43,084 nucleotides of DNA from Clostridiales bacterium Firm_07 (GCA_001604005.1 LVAM01000021.1:1-43084); one strand, 5' to 3'. Shown: positions 24,987-34,668, counted from the first letter of the stretch. Notes: generated by a model from the letters alone, not told the origin. Made by a program: numbers and translations.

Positions 24987-25648
24987 AGCGACTCCTTTTC
25001 TTGTTTGATAACGGTAATTTTTCGGCGGTCGGGGTGCTCCGCGTCGATTTTTTCGATCTTCACGTCAAAGCGGGAGTCGGGGAGCGCGTACGGGATCTTT
25101 TCGCTCCATTCCGTCAGGATCACGCCCTCGCGCGCGAGAAAATCGTCAAATCCGATCGAATAAAGATCGTCTTCGCTCTCGATGCGGTAAAGGTCAAAGT
25201 GAAAGACGGGGAATTTTTCTCCGTGATATTCGTTGACAAGGGTAAAAGTGGGAGAATGCACCGTTTTACCGGGTGCGAAATGCGCGGCAAAGCCCCGCAC
25301 AAACGCGGTTTTTCCGACGCCGAGATCCCCGTAAAGCGCCACGAAGCGGGGGAGCGCCCCGTCGTTTTCGATCTCCCGTGCCAGCGCGCGTCCCGCCGCT
25401 TCGGTCTCTTCCGTCGAGGCGGTAAAGGTCACGCGGTAGGCGTCGGGGCTTTTCTTGCTTAGTTTTTCGCGCGTGCCGTCGGGTCTCTCCACAACGGCGC
25501 CGGAGAGCATCGCGCCGAAAGAGGCGCGGATCTCGGCAAGATATTCGGCGCGCAGTGCCGCTTGTTCGTCTTTTTCTTCCGCCGTCAGCGCGCGCTCCCG
25601 CGCGGCGCGGGCAAGCGCGTTGATGCGGTCGATCTTTTCTTTGTTCAT
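24980..25648 (-). CDS. tsaE: TsaE ATPase with an N-terminal DUF896 (YnzC-like) domain
   Basis: TsaE is the ATPase that resets the TsaBD complex during t6A synthesis. The 222-residue product is some 70 residues longer than a usual TsaE. Residues 1-65 match DUF896/YnzC: KIDRINALARAARERALTAE, then EEKDEQAALRAEYLAEIRAS and a short VERPDGTREKL tail. TsaE proper starts near 72, with Walker A GDLGVGKT (107-114), SPTFTLVNEY (132-141), FHFDLYRIE and ILTEWSEKI (177-185, the family Trp). ATG 25646-25648 is one base after the pheT stop, with no clear ribosome site, so translation is probably coupled. An upstream ATG (25726) lies inside pheT. DUF896 proteins are normally separate and small, so this fusion is unusual. 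The DUF896 match is by eye but strong. Confidence 0.9.
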   Translation of the reverse strand: MNKEKIDRINALARAARERALTAEEKDEQAALRAEYLAEIRASFGAMLSGAVVERPDGTREKLSKKSPDAYRVTFTASTEETEAAGRALAREIENDGALPRFVALYGDLGVGKTAFVRGFAAHFAPGKTVHSPTFTLVNEYHGEKFPVFHFDLYRIESEDDLYSIGFDDFLAREGVILTEWSEKIPYALPDSRFDVKIEKIDAEHPDRRKITVIKQEKESLC

Positions 25649-25649
25649 T

Positions 25650-28043
25650 TTAAGCACGCAGAGAAAGTCCGAGTTCGCGGTCAAGCAACGCCACGACTTT
25701 TTTAGAGACCTTTTCGGCGTCTTCAAGCGTCAGCGTGTGGTCGTCGGCGCGCAACGTCATACGGAACGAGACCGATTTTTTGCCTTCGCCTACCTGCGGA
25801 CCGCGGTAAATGTCAAAAAGACGCACGTCTTCGGTCTGTTTGCCGCCCGCTTTGCGGAGCACCGCCTCGATCGTACCGATCTCGGTCGCCTCGTCGCACA
25901 CAAGCGAGAAGTCGCGGGTGATGGCGGGATATTTGGGCAGAGGACGATACGGTTTCTCGGCAACGCGCAGTTCAAAGAGCGCGTCGAGATCCAATTCCGC
26001 GGCAAAGAGCGGAACGTCGGTGCCGTAAGCGGCGGCAACGGTGGGGTGGATCTGTCCCATCGTGCCGATCACGCGCTCGCCCGCGCGAATATGCGCCGAG
26101 CGACCGGGATGGTACGCGGCGTCTTTTACGGTCGCGGTGAAGACCGCGTTTTCAATGCCCGCCACGGACAGGAGATTTTCTATAACGCCTTTCAGCGTGT
26201 AAAAATCCACGTCGCCGTACATACCGAGAGCAAGGCGTTTGCCCTCAAAGGGCAGTTCGCCCTCGTCGGCGGAGGGAATATAGACAGAGCCGTTTTCAAA
26301 CAGCCGCACGTTTTCGTTTTGGAAGTTGAGATTGCGGATCAGCACGTCGAGCATCGAGGGCAGGAGAGTACGGCGCATCACGCTCGTATCCTCGCCCAGC
26401 GGGTTGGAAATGACCACCGAGCGCGCCGCCTCGTCGTCCTGTGCGATGCCGATCTTCGTATAGTTTTTGGGGGAGATAAAGGAGAAGGTTTGAATTTCGT
26501 CCAGTCCCATACCAAGCAATGCACTCTCCATCGCCACGCGGAACGCCTGCGCGGGGGATCTGCCGCCCCTTGTCGTTTCGGCGCAAATGTTGGTGGCGTT
26601 GATCTTATCGTAGCCGTAAATGCGGATGATCTCCTCCGCGATGTCGTTCATACAGGCAAGATCGCGGCGGAAGGAGGGCACGACGATTTTTCCGTCTTCC
26701 ACGCGGCAATCGAGCGCCGTGAGGATCTTGACCATCTCCTCGGCGGCGATATTTGTGCCGAGAAACGCGTTGTAGCGGTCGGGCGTAAAGGGGAGCGTGA
26801 CGGTTTCGGGTTTTGCGGGATAGGCGTCGATCACGCCGTCCACCACGTCGCCCGCGTCAAGCAGTTCCACAAGTTCGCAGGCGCGAAGCAGAGCCGGCAG
26901 GCAGTTTTCGGGATCCAGTCCCTTTTCAAATCGCGCGGAAGACTCGGTGCGCAGTCCGTTTTTCTGCGCGCTCACGCGCACCGAAGGACCGGAAAAGCAC
27001 GCCGATTCAAACACTACGGTGTTTGTTGCCGCGGTGATCTCACTGTTTTCGCCGCCCATTACGCCGGCAAGAGCGCAGGGTTTTTCACCGTCCGCGATGA
27101 CGAGCATCGAAGAGGCGAGCGTGTGGTCGGAACCGTCCAGCGCGCGGAAAGGTTCACCCTCGGCGGCGCGGCGCACCGTGATGGTGTTGCCGCCCAGCAT
27201 CGCATAGTCGAAAGCGTGCATCGGCTGACCGTATTCGAGCATCACGTAGTTGGTGATGTCCACGATATTGTTGATGGGGCGCACACCCGCCGCGAAAAGG
27301 CGCATACGGAGCCAACGGGGAGAGGGTGCAATACGCACGTTTTTGATTACTTTCGCGGCGTAACGGAAGCAGAGGTCGGGCGCGAGATTTTTGACGGTGA
27401 GATAGTTTTTCACGTCGCCTCCACAACCCTTGACGGCGGGTGCGGGAAGTTTCCACGGTTTACCGAAGGAAACGGCGCTCTCGCGCGCAAGTCCGATGAC
27501 CGAAAGGCAATCGGGGCGGTTGGAGGTGATTTCAAACTCGACCGAAGTGTCGTCCAGCATCAGCACTTTGCGGATATCTTCTCCGATATGCGCGGCGCAT
27601 TCCTCTTCGTCAAGGATCAGAATGCCGTTTTCCTCTTTGCCGGGGCATTCGTGTGCGGAAAGCCCCAGTTCTCCCATCGAGCAGAGCATACCGTCCGATT
27701 GTACCCCGCGCAGTTTGCCGGGTTTGATGACCACGCCGCCGGGGAGTTTTGCCACGGGGAGTGCGGCGGGGACGAGCGCGCCCTCGAAAACGTTTTGCGC
27801 GCCGGTCACGATCTGTACGTCCTCGCCTTTTCCGACGTCCATCGTGCAGATCTGCAAATGGTCGCTGTCGGGGTGCGGCACGATCTTTTTGATGCGCGCC
27901 ACCACGACGTTCTCGATCTCCGCGCCGAGAATTTCATAACCTTCCACTTTCGAGCCGGTCAGCGTCATACGGTCGCAGTAAGTTTGTATATCGGTGTTGC
28001 CGAGATCCACGAAATCGGCAAGCCATTTCCAAGACAAATTCAT
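25650..28043 (-). CDS. pheT: Phenylalanyl-tRNA synthetase beta subunit
   Basis: Beta subunit of the alpha2-beta2 PheRS, which carries tRNA binding and editing. The 797 residues are full length. The order is MNLSWKWLADFVDL start, EMAP-type tRNA-binding domain (about 40-150; VVARIKKIVPHPDSDHLQIC, KLRGVQSDGMLCSMGELGLS), B3/4 editing domain (about 210-380), B5 domain (about 400-475), catalytic-like core, and a C-terminal FDX-ACB anticodon domain starting RPLPKYPAITRDFSLV. It follows pheS by 15 bp. The opposite strand holds a long shadow frame that is not a gene. Confidence 0.97.
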   Translation of the reverse strand: MNLSWKWLADFVDLGNTDIQTYCDRMTLTGSKVEGYEILGAEIENVVVARIKKIVPHPDSDHLQICTMDVGKGEDVQIVTGAQNVFEGALVPAALPVAKLPGGVVIKPGKLRGVQSDGMLCSMGELGLSAHECPGKEENGILILDEEECAAHIGEDIRKVLMLDDTSVEFEITSNRPDCLSVIGLARESAVSFGKPWKLPAPAVKGCGGDVKNYLTVKNLAPDLCFRYAAKVIKNVRIAPSPRWLRMRLFAAGVRPINNIVDITNYVMLEYGQPMHAFDYAMLGGNTITVRRAAEGEPFRALDGSDHTLASSMLVIADGEKPCALAGVMGGENSEITAATNTVVFESACFSGPSVRVSAQKNGLRTESSARFEKGLDPENCLPALLRACELVELLDAGDVVDGVIDAYPAKPETVTLPFTPDRYNAFLGTNIAAEEMVKILTALDCRVEDGKIVVPSFRRDLACMNDIAEEIIRIYGYDKINATNICAETTRGGRSPAQAFRVAMESALLGMGLDEIQTFSFISPKNYTKIGIAQDDEAARSVVISNPLGEDTSVMRRTLLPSMLDVLIRNLNFQNENVRLFENGSVYIPSADEGELPFEGKRLALGMYGDVDFYTLKGVIENLLSVAGIENAVFTATVKDAAYHPGRSAHIRAGERVIGTMGQIHPTVAAAYGTDVPLFAAELDLDALFELRVAEKPYRPLPKYPAITRDFSLVCDEATEIGTIEAVLRKAGGKQTEDVRLFDIYRGPQVGEGKKSVSFRMTLRADDHTLTLEDAEKVSKKVVALLDRELGLSLRA

Positions 28044-28058
28044 CGCGTTTCTCCCTTC

Positions 28059-29072
28059 TTAAAACTGTCCGAGAAAGCGTTCGTCATTCTCGTAAAAGAG
28101 GCGGATGTCGTCAATGCCGTAGTGCTTCATCGCCACGCGCTCGATGCCCATACCGAAAGCGAAACCGCTGTACACTTCGGGATCGATACCGCAGTTGGAA
28201 AGCACGAAAGGATGCACCATACCGGCGCCGAGAATCTCGATCCAGCCCTCGCCCTTGCACACGCGGCAGCCCTTGCCGCCGCAGGCAAAGCAGGAGACGT
28301 CCACTTCCGCCGAAGGCTCGGTAAAGGGGAAGTGGTGCGGACGGAAACGGATCTTGGTCTCCTCGCCGAACATTTGTTTGGCAAAAGTTTCGAGCGTGCC
28401 TTTCAGGTCACTCATCGTGATGCCTTTATCCACGACAAGCCCTTCCATTTGTTGAAAAAGCGGGGAGTGCGTCGCGTCCAGCGCGTCGGAACGGTAGACG
28501 CGGCCGGGCGAAATGATGCGAATGGGGGGCTTTTGCTTCTCCATCACGCGCACCTGCACGGGGGAAGTCTGCGAGCGGAGCAGGATCTTGTCGGAAATAT
28601 AGAAAGTGTCCTGCGTGTCGCGCGCGGGGTGATTTTCGGGGATATTGAGCGCCTGGAAGTTGTAGTAATCATACTCCACTTCGGGTCCTTCGGCGATGGA
28701 GAAGCCCATACCGATAAAAACATCTTCCATCTCGCGGCGCACGCGCGTTAAGGGGTGCTGATGCCCCATACGCACGGGCGTGCCGGGCATCGTGACGTCC
28801 AGTTTTTCTTTTTCGAGACGATGGGCGAGCGCGCGTTCTTTTTGACGCGCCATACGCTCCGCGATGGCGTTTTCGATCGCGGTACGCACTTCGTTGGCAA
28901 GTTGTCCCATCGCGGGGCGGTCTTCGGGGGAGAGCGCGCCCATTCCGCGCAAAACGGTGGTCAGTTCGCCTTTTTTACCGAGAAAGCGCACGCGCGTCTG
29001 TTCGACGTCCGCGGCGGCGTCGGAGATCTCGGCAAGGGCAGCCGCCCGAATTTTCTCCAAAAGTTCTTTCAT
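28059..29072 (-). CDS. pheS: Phenylalanyl-tRNA synthetase alpha subunit
   Basis: Catalytic subunit of PheRS. The 337-residue product starts with a coiled-coil arm (about 1-85) and has class II motifs: [20 protein letters not shown] (motif 1 region), [20 protein letters not shown] (motif 2) and [15 protein letters not shown] (motif 3). It also has the Cys-rich strand [12 protein letters not shown] typical of bacterial PheS. The start at ATG 29070-29072 is preceded by AAGGA about 10 nt upstream; the longer open frame runs into the T-box leader. First gene of the T-box-controlled operon. Confidence 0.97.
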   Translation of the reverse strand: MKELLEKIRAAALAEISDAAADVEQTRVRFLGKKGELTTVLRGMGALSPEDRPAMGQLANEVRTAIENAIAERMARQKERALAHRLEKEKLDVTMPGTPVRMGHQHPLTRVRREMEDVFIGMGFSIAEGPEVEYDYYNFQALNIPENHPARDTQDTFYISDKILLRSQTSPVQVRVMEKQKPPIRIISPGRVYRSDALDATHSPLFQQMEGLVVDKGITMSDLKGTLETFAKQMFGEETKIRFRPHHFPFTEPSAEVDVSCFACGGKGCRVCKGEGWIEILGAGMVHPFVLSNCGIDPEVYSGFAFGMGIERVAMKHYGIDDIRLFYENDERFLGQF

Positions 29073-29099
29073 ACTGCAAAAATCCTTTCTGTTGCACTC

Positions 29100-29138
29100 A
29101 AAAAAATAAGCCTCGCCCACGAAAAACGGGACGAAGCG
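29100..29138 (-). terminator. T-box terminator hairpin
   Basis: On the minus strand, GCTTCGTCCCG pairs with CGTGGGCGAGGC (one bulge, two wobbles) and is followed by TTATTTTTTT. Formation of the T-box antiterminator would exclude it. Confidence 0.8.
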
Positions 29139-29351
29139 AAAACGCACGCGGTACCACCCGAATTGAAGGCGAGAGCCAACACTCAAAAGCCGATAACGGG
29201 GCGGACCGTGCGCGGCTACAAAAGGGGTTCACCGCGCCCGCTAACAAGGGAAACGCCGCCCGATCTATGCCGGTTGCTTACAGCCGAGGCAACCTTCTCT
29301 TGAGGCAGGGAAAAGGGGTGGCAGACTTGATCACAGCGTTATGATATATAC
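29100..29351 (-). promoter_or_regulatory. T-box leader of the pheST operon
   Basis: A tRNA-sensing T-box riboswitch that raises transcription when tRNA-Phe is uncharged. The conserved T-box CGGGTGGTACCGCG is at 29147-29160; its TGGT would pair with the ACCA end of tRNA-Phe. An apical Stem I-like part is visible: AGAGAA followed by a GGTTGC/GCAACC hairpin with an 11-nt loop, enclosed by TGCC/GGCA and GATC/GATC pairings and an AACGC/GCGTT base. A second large stem pairs CGGGCGG with CCGCCCCG. The specifier codon (TTC or TTT) could not be placed with confidence. Confidence 0.88.
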
Positions 29352-29357
29352 AAAGCA

Positions 29358-29386
29358 AGTATAGCACACCGACAGGGAAAAATCAA
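29358..29386 (-). promoter_or_regulatory. SigA promoter of the pheST operon
   Basis: TTGATT (29381-29386), a 17-bp spacer and TATACT (29358-29363) on the minus strand, just upstream of the T-box leader. Confidence 0.8.
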
Positions 29387-29408
29387 GAGAAAAAGCAAAA
29401 GATTATCG

Positions 29409-29446
29409 AAAAAAAGGGAAGCCCCCCGCGCCGTGGCGCGGGGGGC
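29409..29446 (-). terminator. Terminator of the 1735-residue secreted protein gene
   Basis: GCCCCCCGCGCC and GGCGCGGGGGGC form a 12-bp perfect stem with a 2-base centre, followed on the minus strand by CTTCCCTTTTTTT. It is nearly identical to the terminator of the paralogue (35001-35030). Confidence 0.8.
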
Positions 29447-29460
29447 GGGGAAACGTGCCG

Positions 29461-32400
29461 TCAAGCAGGCGTTGTGATGACGATGTCGCTTGCGGTGATC
29501 TGCGCGTCGCTCACGCCGCCGTCGTAACTGACGGTGATCGTGGCGTCGTCAAGCGGCACGTTGAGGATGGAATCCACGTAACAGCGGATCGGGCTGTTCG
29601 TTGTGCCGGCAGGCAGGATAAACGCCGTGTTGCTGCCCACGATCAAGGTGTTTTCCACGTTTGCGGCAAGGTGGATACAAGTGCCCGCAGTGCCGTTTTG
29701 CGTCAGCGTGGCGTTCTCCACCGTGATCGTGGCGGTGCTGTTTGTGTGCACGAGAGAATAGTTCACGGTGGCGGCGTTTCTTGTGGAGATGTCGGCGCCG
29801 TCAATATGGAGCGCCGCGTCCGCCGCGTTGGCGACAAAGCCCCAATAGTTGCCTTGATAGACGCCGCCGTTCACGTACAGCGTGGTATTCGGACTGTAAT
29901 GGTAACTGATATAGACGCTGTTTGACGTGCCGCCGTGCGTCACGTTGAGATCGTTTACCGTCGCCACGGTGCCCTCGTTTCGCAGTTGCAGTGCGTGTTC
30001 ACCGCTGCTCTCGGTCATCGTTACGGTGTAGCTATTGCCGTTCACGGTCATGTTTTTCGTAAAGTTCGCACCGGTGGCGCTGGTGATGTCGTCGGACAGT
30101 TCGATACTGCCGTTTTCGGGGCAGAGCGCGGAGAGGAAGTTGAGGTCGGTGTTGGCGTCGCCCTCAAAGAGCGTTGTGCCGACGCTGTTTTTCACCGCTA
30201 CCGTAGGCGTGGCGCCGAGGGCGGTCTTCCACACGAAATTGCTTGCCGTCAAAGCGGCGTAGCTGTAGGTCGGGCGCGACGTCGGCGACGCCGCGGCGTG
30301 GATCACGGTGAGATCGCGGATTGTAAGATCGGTACCGATAAAGCGGAGTGCCGTGTCGGCGGAGCCCGACGTGAGGATCTTGTTGTTGCCGTTAAAGATG
30401 ATCGCGTTTTGGTTGGCGATATTCAGCGCGGTATGCAGTGTAACGTCGTCCAGCAGTGTCACGGTCGCACCGGCGGGCGCGTTGTTGAGCGCATAGGCGA
30501 GGTGGTTGTAATAGGTCGTCGTGCCGCCGCCTGTCACCGAAACAATGGCGTCCGGGGCGAGAGCGGTCGTCAGAGCCGGGTGCGCGAGATTTTGAGCGCA
30601 AACGACGTTGAGAAGTTTCGTTCCGACCATCTTGCCGATCAGCAGCATATCGTCCGCCGTCCAGTGCGCGCTGTCGCTGTCGCGGTAGCCGACGGCAAGT
30701 TTCGCGGTGTCCACCGTGTAGACGTCGGCAAATTCTCTTGCCAGTTCCCGCTGCATCGCCACAAAATTGTCTTGATTTTCGGTGTGCGTTCTGCCGAAGG
30801 AATCGGAGATCTCCCCGACCACAAAGGGCAGGGTGGCAAGATTTTCGCCCGTGATGGCGCCGAGGTCGGCGCGCAGGTCGCTTATCAGAGCGTTGAAGAG
30901 CGCGGGATAGGCATACGGGCTCTCAAAACTGCACATATCGACGTCCAGCGCCAAACCGTTCACAAGAACGCTCGTCACGTTGCGTTCGGCCTCTCCCTGC
31001 ATCCAAAATACGCCCTTGACACTGAAACGGTTATAACCCGCTTTGCGCAGTTCCGTGATGGCGCTTTCCACTTTGCAAAGCAAGTTCGTATATTGCTTGC
31101 CGGAAAGCGCGTTGTTGTTCTTGCCGTAAGTTTCAAGGTAAGAAGGCGGCGTCCAGGAGCCCTCGCGATAATCGGAGCCCTTGGTCGAGGTCGTCACAAA
31201 GGGATCCATCAGGTGCGTGCCGCCGTCCGCCCACTTCACGATGCAGGCGTCGCGGTCCACGGTGCCGGCGGCGCCGGTATAGTCACTGCCCTTGTAATAT
31301 TGCGAGAGAACTTCCGCCATACCGAGTTCCGCACCCATACGCGAGCCGTCAAAAGCTCCGCCGAGCCCGATGCTCACGGGGGCAAGAGCGGTGTCGCTGT
31401 AATTGAGACTGCCCGGGTAAGCGGAACCCGCCGCGCCGGAATACAGAACGTGCTCGTACGTTTCGGTGTGCGCGCTTGCAAACGCGTCGGTGATGCCGCT
31501 GTATCCGGAGGCGTTGGATTGGCCCGCGATGATATAGAGATCCACGGCCTTCGGGCTGTACGTCGCGCCGAAAGAGGTCAAAATGGCGCGTTGTCTTACC
31601 GAATAGCGTGAGTAGCGTCCTTCAAAGCGGTTGAGATAATCGCCTGTGCTCACGTCGCGCAAGTCGTTGAGCGCGATTTGGGCGACGTCACTGACCGAGC
31701 GCGCGTTGTCGCTCTCGTCGTAGTTGCCGTAGCAACGCCGCAAAATCCCTTCGCCGTCGGTGTAATCGGCGTAGAGCATAGAGGCGAATTTGCGCGTATA
31801 GTTGCCCGTTTTGATGTCGATCATCGAGGCGCGGATCGTCAGCGAATCATCGCTTTCCACGGTGATGCCGTGAACGGTGGGGATTTTCAGATAAATTTTG
31901 CTTGCCGCGATCAGGGCTTCCTCGGTAAAGGAAATGCCGTCAAGGTAATCCACCGGCACGATCAACGTGCCGTAAGAAATGCTTGTGCCGGGCAGCATCA
32001 CGCTCTCGATACGCTCGATAAAGGCGGCGGAGACCACGGAAGTAAAGCGGATACCGGGGTGCTCGTCGTTAAGCCTGACCGACGCGCCCGAAACCGCCGA
32101 GAGGTTATTCAGAGACGCGCGGCGCGCAAAGGCGGGATAGCGAATGGTCTGCGACACGTCTTCCGCATCCTCGCCGCACTGATAGATGGCGCCGTTGCCG
32201 TAGCACACGTAAGACACGAGATTGACGGTGGCGTTTCCGCTCGGGTTGGCGGCGGAGAAGAAGGTGTGCCAATAGCGGGTGGATTCTTTCACAAACACGC
32301 CGCCGTAGATGTTGGCGGTGCTGGCAACGGTGGCGTTGTTGGTGCTTGTGCGCACGCTGTACGTGTGCGAGTTTCCGGTGTAGGTGCTGGTAAAGAACCC

Positions 32401-34668
32401 GCCGTAGACGTTGAGCGTGGCGGAGCCTGAATCCGTGCCCGCTTGCAGAAGGGAAACGGTGTTGGAGGTAAAGACGCCGCCGTAAATGTTGGCGGTACCG
32501 ACTATCCAGAAAGCAAGTTCTCTGTATTCTCCGGTACGAGTAAAGGTGCCGTTTTTGATCGTCAGCGTGCCGCCCGAAACTTTGATGATGCCGTCGTTCA
32601 GCCCGATAAAGGTGCCGCCGTTCACGGTCACGGGGGTGGCGTTGTTGATGTTGACGATAAAGTTGCCGTTATAGGCGCCCGAGATCCTTTGCAGCGTGCC
32701 GCCGTTCACGGTGATCGAAGCGACGGTAGTTTCCGCGTAGAGCGCGGCGCCGCGCGTGTGGATCGTGCCGCCGTTTATGATGATCGTGGCGCCGGTGGAA
32801 GAGCCGATGCCGCGGTAAGTGCCGGTGATCGGCGCGCCTTCCGCATTGGAAGACGTGCCGGTGATCAGACCGCCGTTCATCGTGATGGTGGCGGAGCCGG
32901 AGTTGTTCCAGACGGCAAGACCGCTGGCGTTGGCGCCCGATTGGAGATACGCGCCCTCGTTGATCGTGACGTTGGCGGCGGATTCCAGTTCCAGCACGCG
33001 GCCGGCGGAAATGAGGCGCGCGTTGCTGCCGATCACAAGATTTCCGGTCGCGTTGCTGCGCGACAGCACCGGGTAACCGGAGGCGGTGCTTTGCATCGTC
33101 AGCGCGTCGGCGGTGCCGCCCAGCGTGACGGTGCCCACTGCGTTGGCGTTATAGAGCACGAGCACCGAGCCGGAAACGACGTAAGAGCCGGAGAGAATGT
33201 TGAGCGCACCGCTTGTGCGGTAGCGGAAAACGCCGGTGGCATCGGAAATCGTGAGGTTTCGGAAAGTGGCGGTATAGTTTTTGTTGGCGCCCGAGAGGTC
33301 AAAAATATCCTGCGCGCCGGCAGGCGCGGCAAAATTACCGCCCGAAACCTCGACGTTGGCGCCCTCCGAGAAGACGAAGCGCGAGCTGCCCGAGCGGAAA
33401 TTGCCGCCCGAAATGTTGATCGTGCCCACCGAACCGCCGACAAGACAGGTGGCGCTGTAATCGACGGAGCCGAACGTGCCGCCCGTAATGGTGGTCACGG
33501 TCGTGCCGCCGTTCTGCCAGATCATATGTTGCGCGGTGGTGGTGACAAACGAGCCGCCGGAGATGTTCAGCGTTGTGGTGGCGCGCAGATTAAAGACGCG
33601 CCAAACCGATGAAAAACTCGGCGGAGCGGTGGGATCGGCGGCGCTGATGGAGAGGGTGGCGCCCGCCACGCCGGCGTCATAGATCGTGGCAAAGGCACCG
33701 GTGGCGGTGAAGGTGCCGCCCGAGACCGTGATGGCGTTGACGGAAGGATTGGCGCTGACGTAGAAGACGCCCGAGATCGGCGCGTTGGACGTGCCCGCTA
33801 CCGACGTGGTAAAGGAGCCGCCGGAAATATTGAGGCGCAGTCCCGCGTTGCGGCAGTTGATGATCTGCTTGATCGAGGAGAAATTGCCCGCCGAAATATT
33901 GACGGTGCCCGCCGTGTTGAGGTCAAAGAGACAGGAAGCGTCGTTGCCCGCCGTCCGCACGAAAGAGGGCGTTTCGTCGTCGTCGTTGACGGTGATGACG
34001 CCCGTGTAACTCTCGGCAAAAATGACGTTTTGATAGGCCTCAAAAGAGCCGCCCGAAATCACGACGGGCGCCGCGCCCGAGGGGCGAATGATACACCGCG
34101 TGCCGGAGTTTCCGACAAAGGTGCCGCCCTTGATCAGCAGATATCCGCCGGCGGTGGTGGAGCCGAGCGAGATAAAGCGTCCGTCCGAAGAAAAGGGAAC
34201 GACGTGGTATGTGCCGCCGTCGATTGCCAGTTTGGCGGCGCCGGACAGAAGGACCGTCCGCGGCGAGGAGGAGGGCTGGGTGTGCCCGTCAAAGGTGCAA
34301 TCTTTCAGCGTAACGTTGCCGCTCGTGGAGATGCGGAGCGGGGTGGCGTTGGTGCTTTGCAGTTGCACGTAAGCGTCGTTGAAGGTCACGGCGCCGTCAA
34401 ACGTGAGGAAAGCACCGCCGCCCACGGTCAGTTTGGCGTTGTTTGCCGTATTGACGGTGAGATTTTTGTCAAACGTGAGATTGGCGGAGACGGTCTCGTC
34501 CGCCACAAGGGTGATGACGTCGCCGGGGGCGGCCGCGGCAACGGCGTCCGGCAAGGTATAGGAGCCGGAACCGTTCACTTGGCATTCCGCCGACACGATC
34601 TGCGCCGACAGGCAAACAAGGGTGACGAGAATGGCAAAGAAGACGAGATATTTCAGCGTTGTTTTCAT
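29461..34668 (-). CDS. Giant secreted beta-helix protein with SGNH/SASA esterase domain (paralogue 1, 1735 aa)
   Basis: A secreted multidomain protein, probably acting on extracellular glycans. Residues 1-27 form a signal peptide (basic start, hydrophobic core, VSA cleavage). About 28-830 are beta-helix-like repeats, dominated by motifs such as ISGGSF and VNGGTF. About 845-1040 is a domain common in clostridial surface proteins but unnamed, with FARRASL, HPGIRFTS, ISYGTLIVPVD and ARSVSDVAQIALND. About 1043-1355 is an SGNH hydrolase of the SASA/CE6-like type: Ser in IIAGQSNASGY, VFWMQGEAER and Asp/His in DSDSAHWTADD. About 1365-1735 is more repeat structure. No LPXTG, SLH, dockerin or C-terminal membrane anchor is seen. 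The ribosome site is AAGGAGG. Acetyl-ester hydrolysis is inferred from the domain; the substrate is unknown. Confidence 0.85.
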   Translation of the reverse strand: MKTTLKYLVFFAILVTLVCLSAQIVSAECQVNGSGSYTLPDAVAAAAPGDVITLVADETVSANLTFDKNLTVNTANNAKLTVGGGAFLTFDGAVTFNDAYVQLQSTNATPLRISTSGNVTLKDCTFDGHTQPSSSPRTVLLSGAAKLAIDGGTYHVVPFSSDGRFISLGSTTAGGYLLIKGGTFVGNSGTRCIIRPSGAAPVVISGGSFEAYQNVIFAESYTGVITVNDDDETPSFVRTAGNDASCLFDLNTAGTVNISAGNFSSIKQIINCRNAGLRLNISGGSFTTSVAGTSNAPISGVFYVSANPSVNAITVSGGTFTATGAFATIYDAGVAGATLSISAADPTAPPSFSSVWRVFNLRATTTLNISGGSFVTTTAQHMIWQNGGTTVTTITGGTFGSVDYSATCLVGGSVGTINISGGNFRSGSSRFVFSEGANVEVSGGNFAAPAGAQDIFDLSGANKNYTATFRNLTISDATGVFRYRTSGALNILSGSYVVSGSVLVLYNANAVGTVTLGGTADALTMQSTASGYPVLSRSNATGNLVIGSNARLISAGRVLELESAANVTINEGAYLQSGANASGLAVWNNSGSATITMNGGLITGTSSNAEGAPITGTYRGIGSSTGATIIINGGTIHTRGAALYAETTVASITVNGGTLQRISGAYNGNFIVNINNATPVTVNGGTFIGLNDGIIKVSGGTLTIKNGTFTRTGEYRELAFWIVGTANIYGGVFTSNTVSLLQAGTDSGSATLNVYGGFFTSTYTGNSHTYSVRTSTNNATVASTANIYGGVFVKESTRYWHTFFSAANPSGNATVNLVSYVCYGNGAIYQCGEDAEDVSQTIRYPAFARRASLNNLSAVSGASVRLNDEHPGIRFTSVVSAAFIERIESVMLPGTSISYGTLIVPVDYLDGISFTEEALIAASKIYLKIPTVHGITVESDDSLTIRASMIDIKTGNYTRKFASMLYADYTDGEGILRRCYGNYDESDNARSVSDVAQIALNDLRDVSTGDYLNRFEGRYSRYSVRQRAILTSFGATYSPKAVDLYIIAGQSNASGYSGITDAFASAHTETYEHVLYSGAAGSAYPGSLNYSDTALAPVSIGLGGAFDGSRMGAELGMAEVLSQYYKGSDYTGAAGTVDRDACIVKWADGGTHLMDPFVTTSTKGSDYREGSWTPPSYLETYGKNNNALSGKQYTNLLCKVESAITELRKAGYNRFSVKGVFWMQGEAERNVTSVLVNGLALDVDMCSFESPYAYPALFNALISDLRADLGAITGENLATLPFVVGEISDSFGRTHTENQDNFVAMQRELAREFADVYTVDTAKLAVGYRDSDSAHWTADDMLLIGKMVGTKLLNVVCAQNLAHPALTTALAPDAIVSVTGGGTTTYYNHLAYALNNAPAGATVTLLDDVTLHTALNIANQNAIIFNGNNKILTSGSADTALRFIGTDLTIRDLTVIHAAASPTSRPTYSYAALTASNFVWKTALGATPTVAVKNSVGTTLFEGDANTDLNFLSALCPENGSIELSDDITSATGANFTKNMTVNGNSYTVTMTESSGEHALQLRNEGTVATVNDLNVTHGGTSNSVYISYHYSPNTTLYVNGGVYQGNYWGFVANAADAALHIDGADISTRNAATVNYSLVHTNSTATITVENATLTQNGTAGTCIHLAANVENTLIVGSNTAFILPAGTTNSPIRCYVDSILNVPLDDATITVSYDGGVSDAQITASDIVITTPA

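Noticed and set aside
25455-28751. A 1098-codon open frame opposite pheT and pheS
   Set aside because: Codon-bias shadow of two unmistakable synthetase genes.
29461-29560. Search for LPXTG or another surface anchor at the giant protein C-termini
   Set aside because: Both proteins end in a repeat segment (AQITA...) with no sorting motif, hydrophobic tail or basic end.
29935-33612. Long plus-strand open frames opposite the 1735-residue gene
   Set aside because: Same shadow effect; composition is Arg/Gly/Val-rich and no start has a ribosome site.
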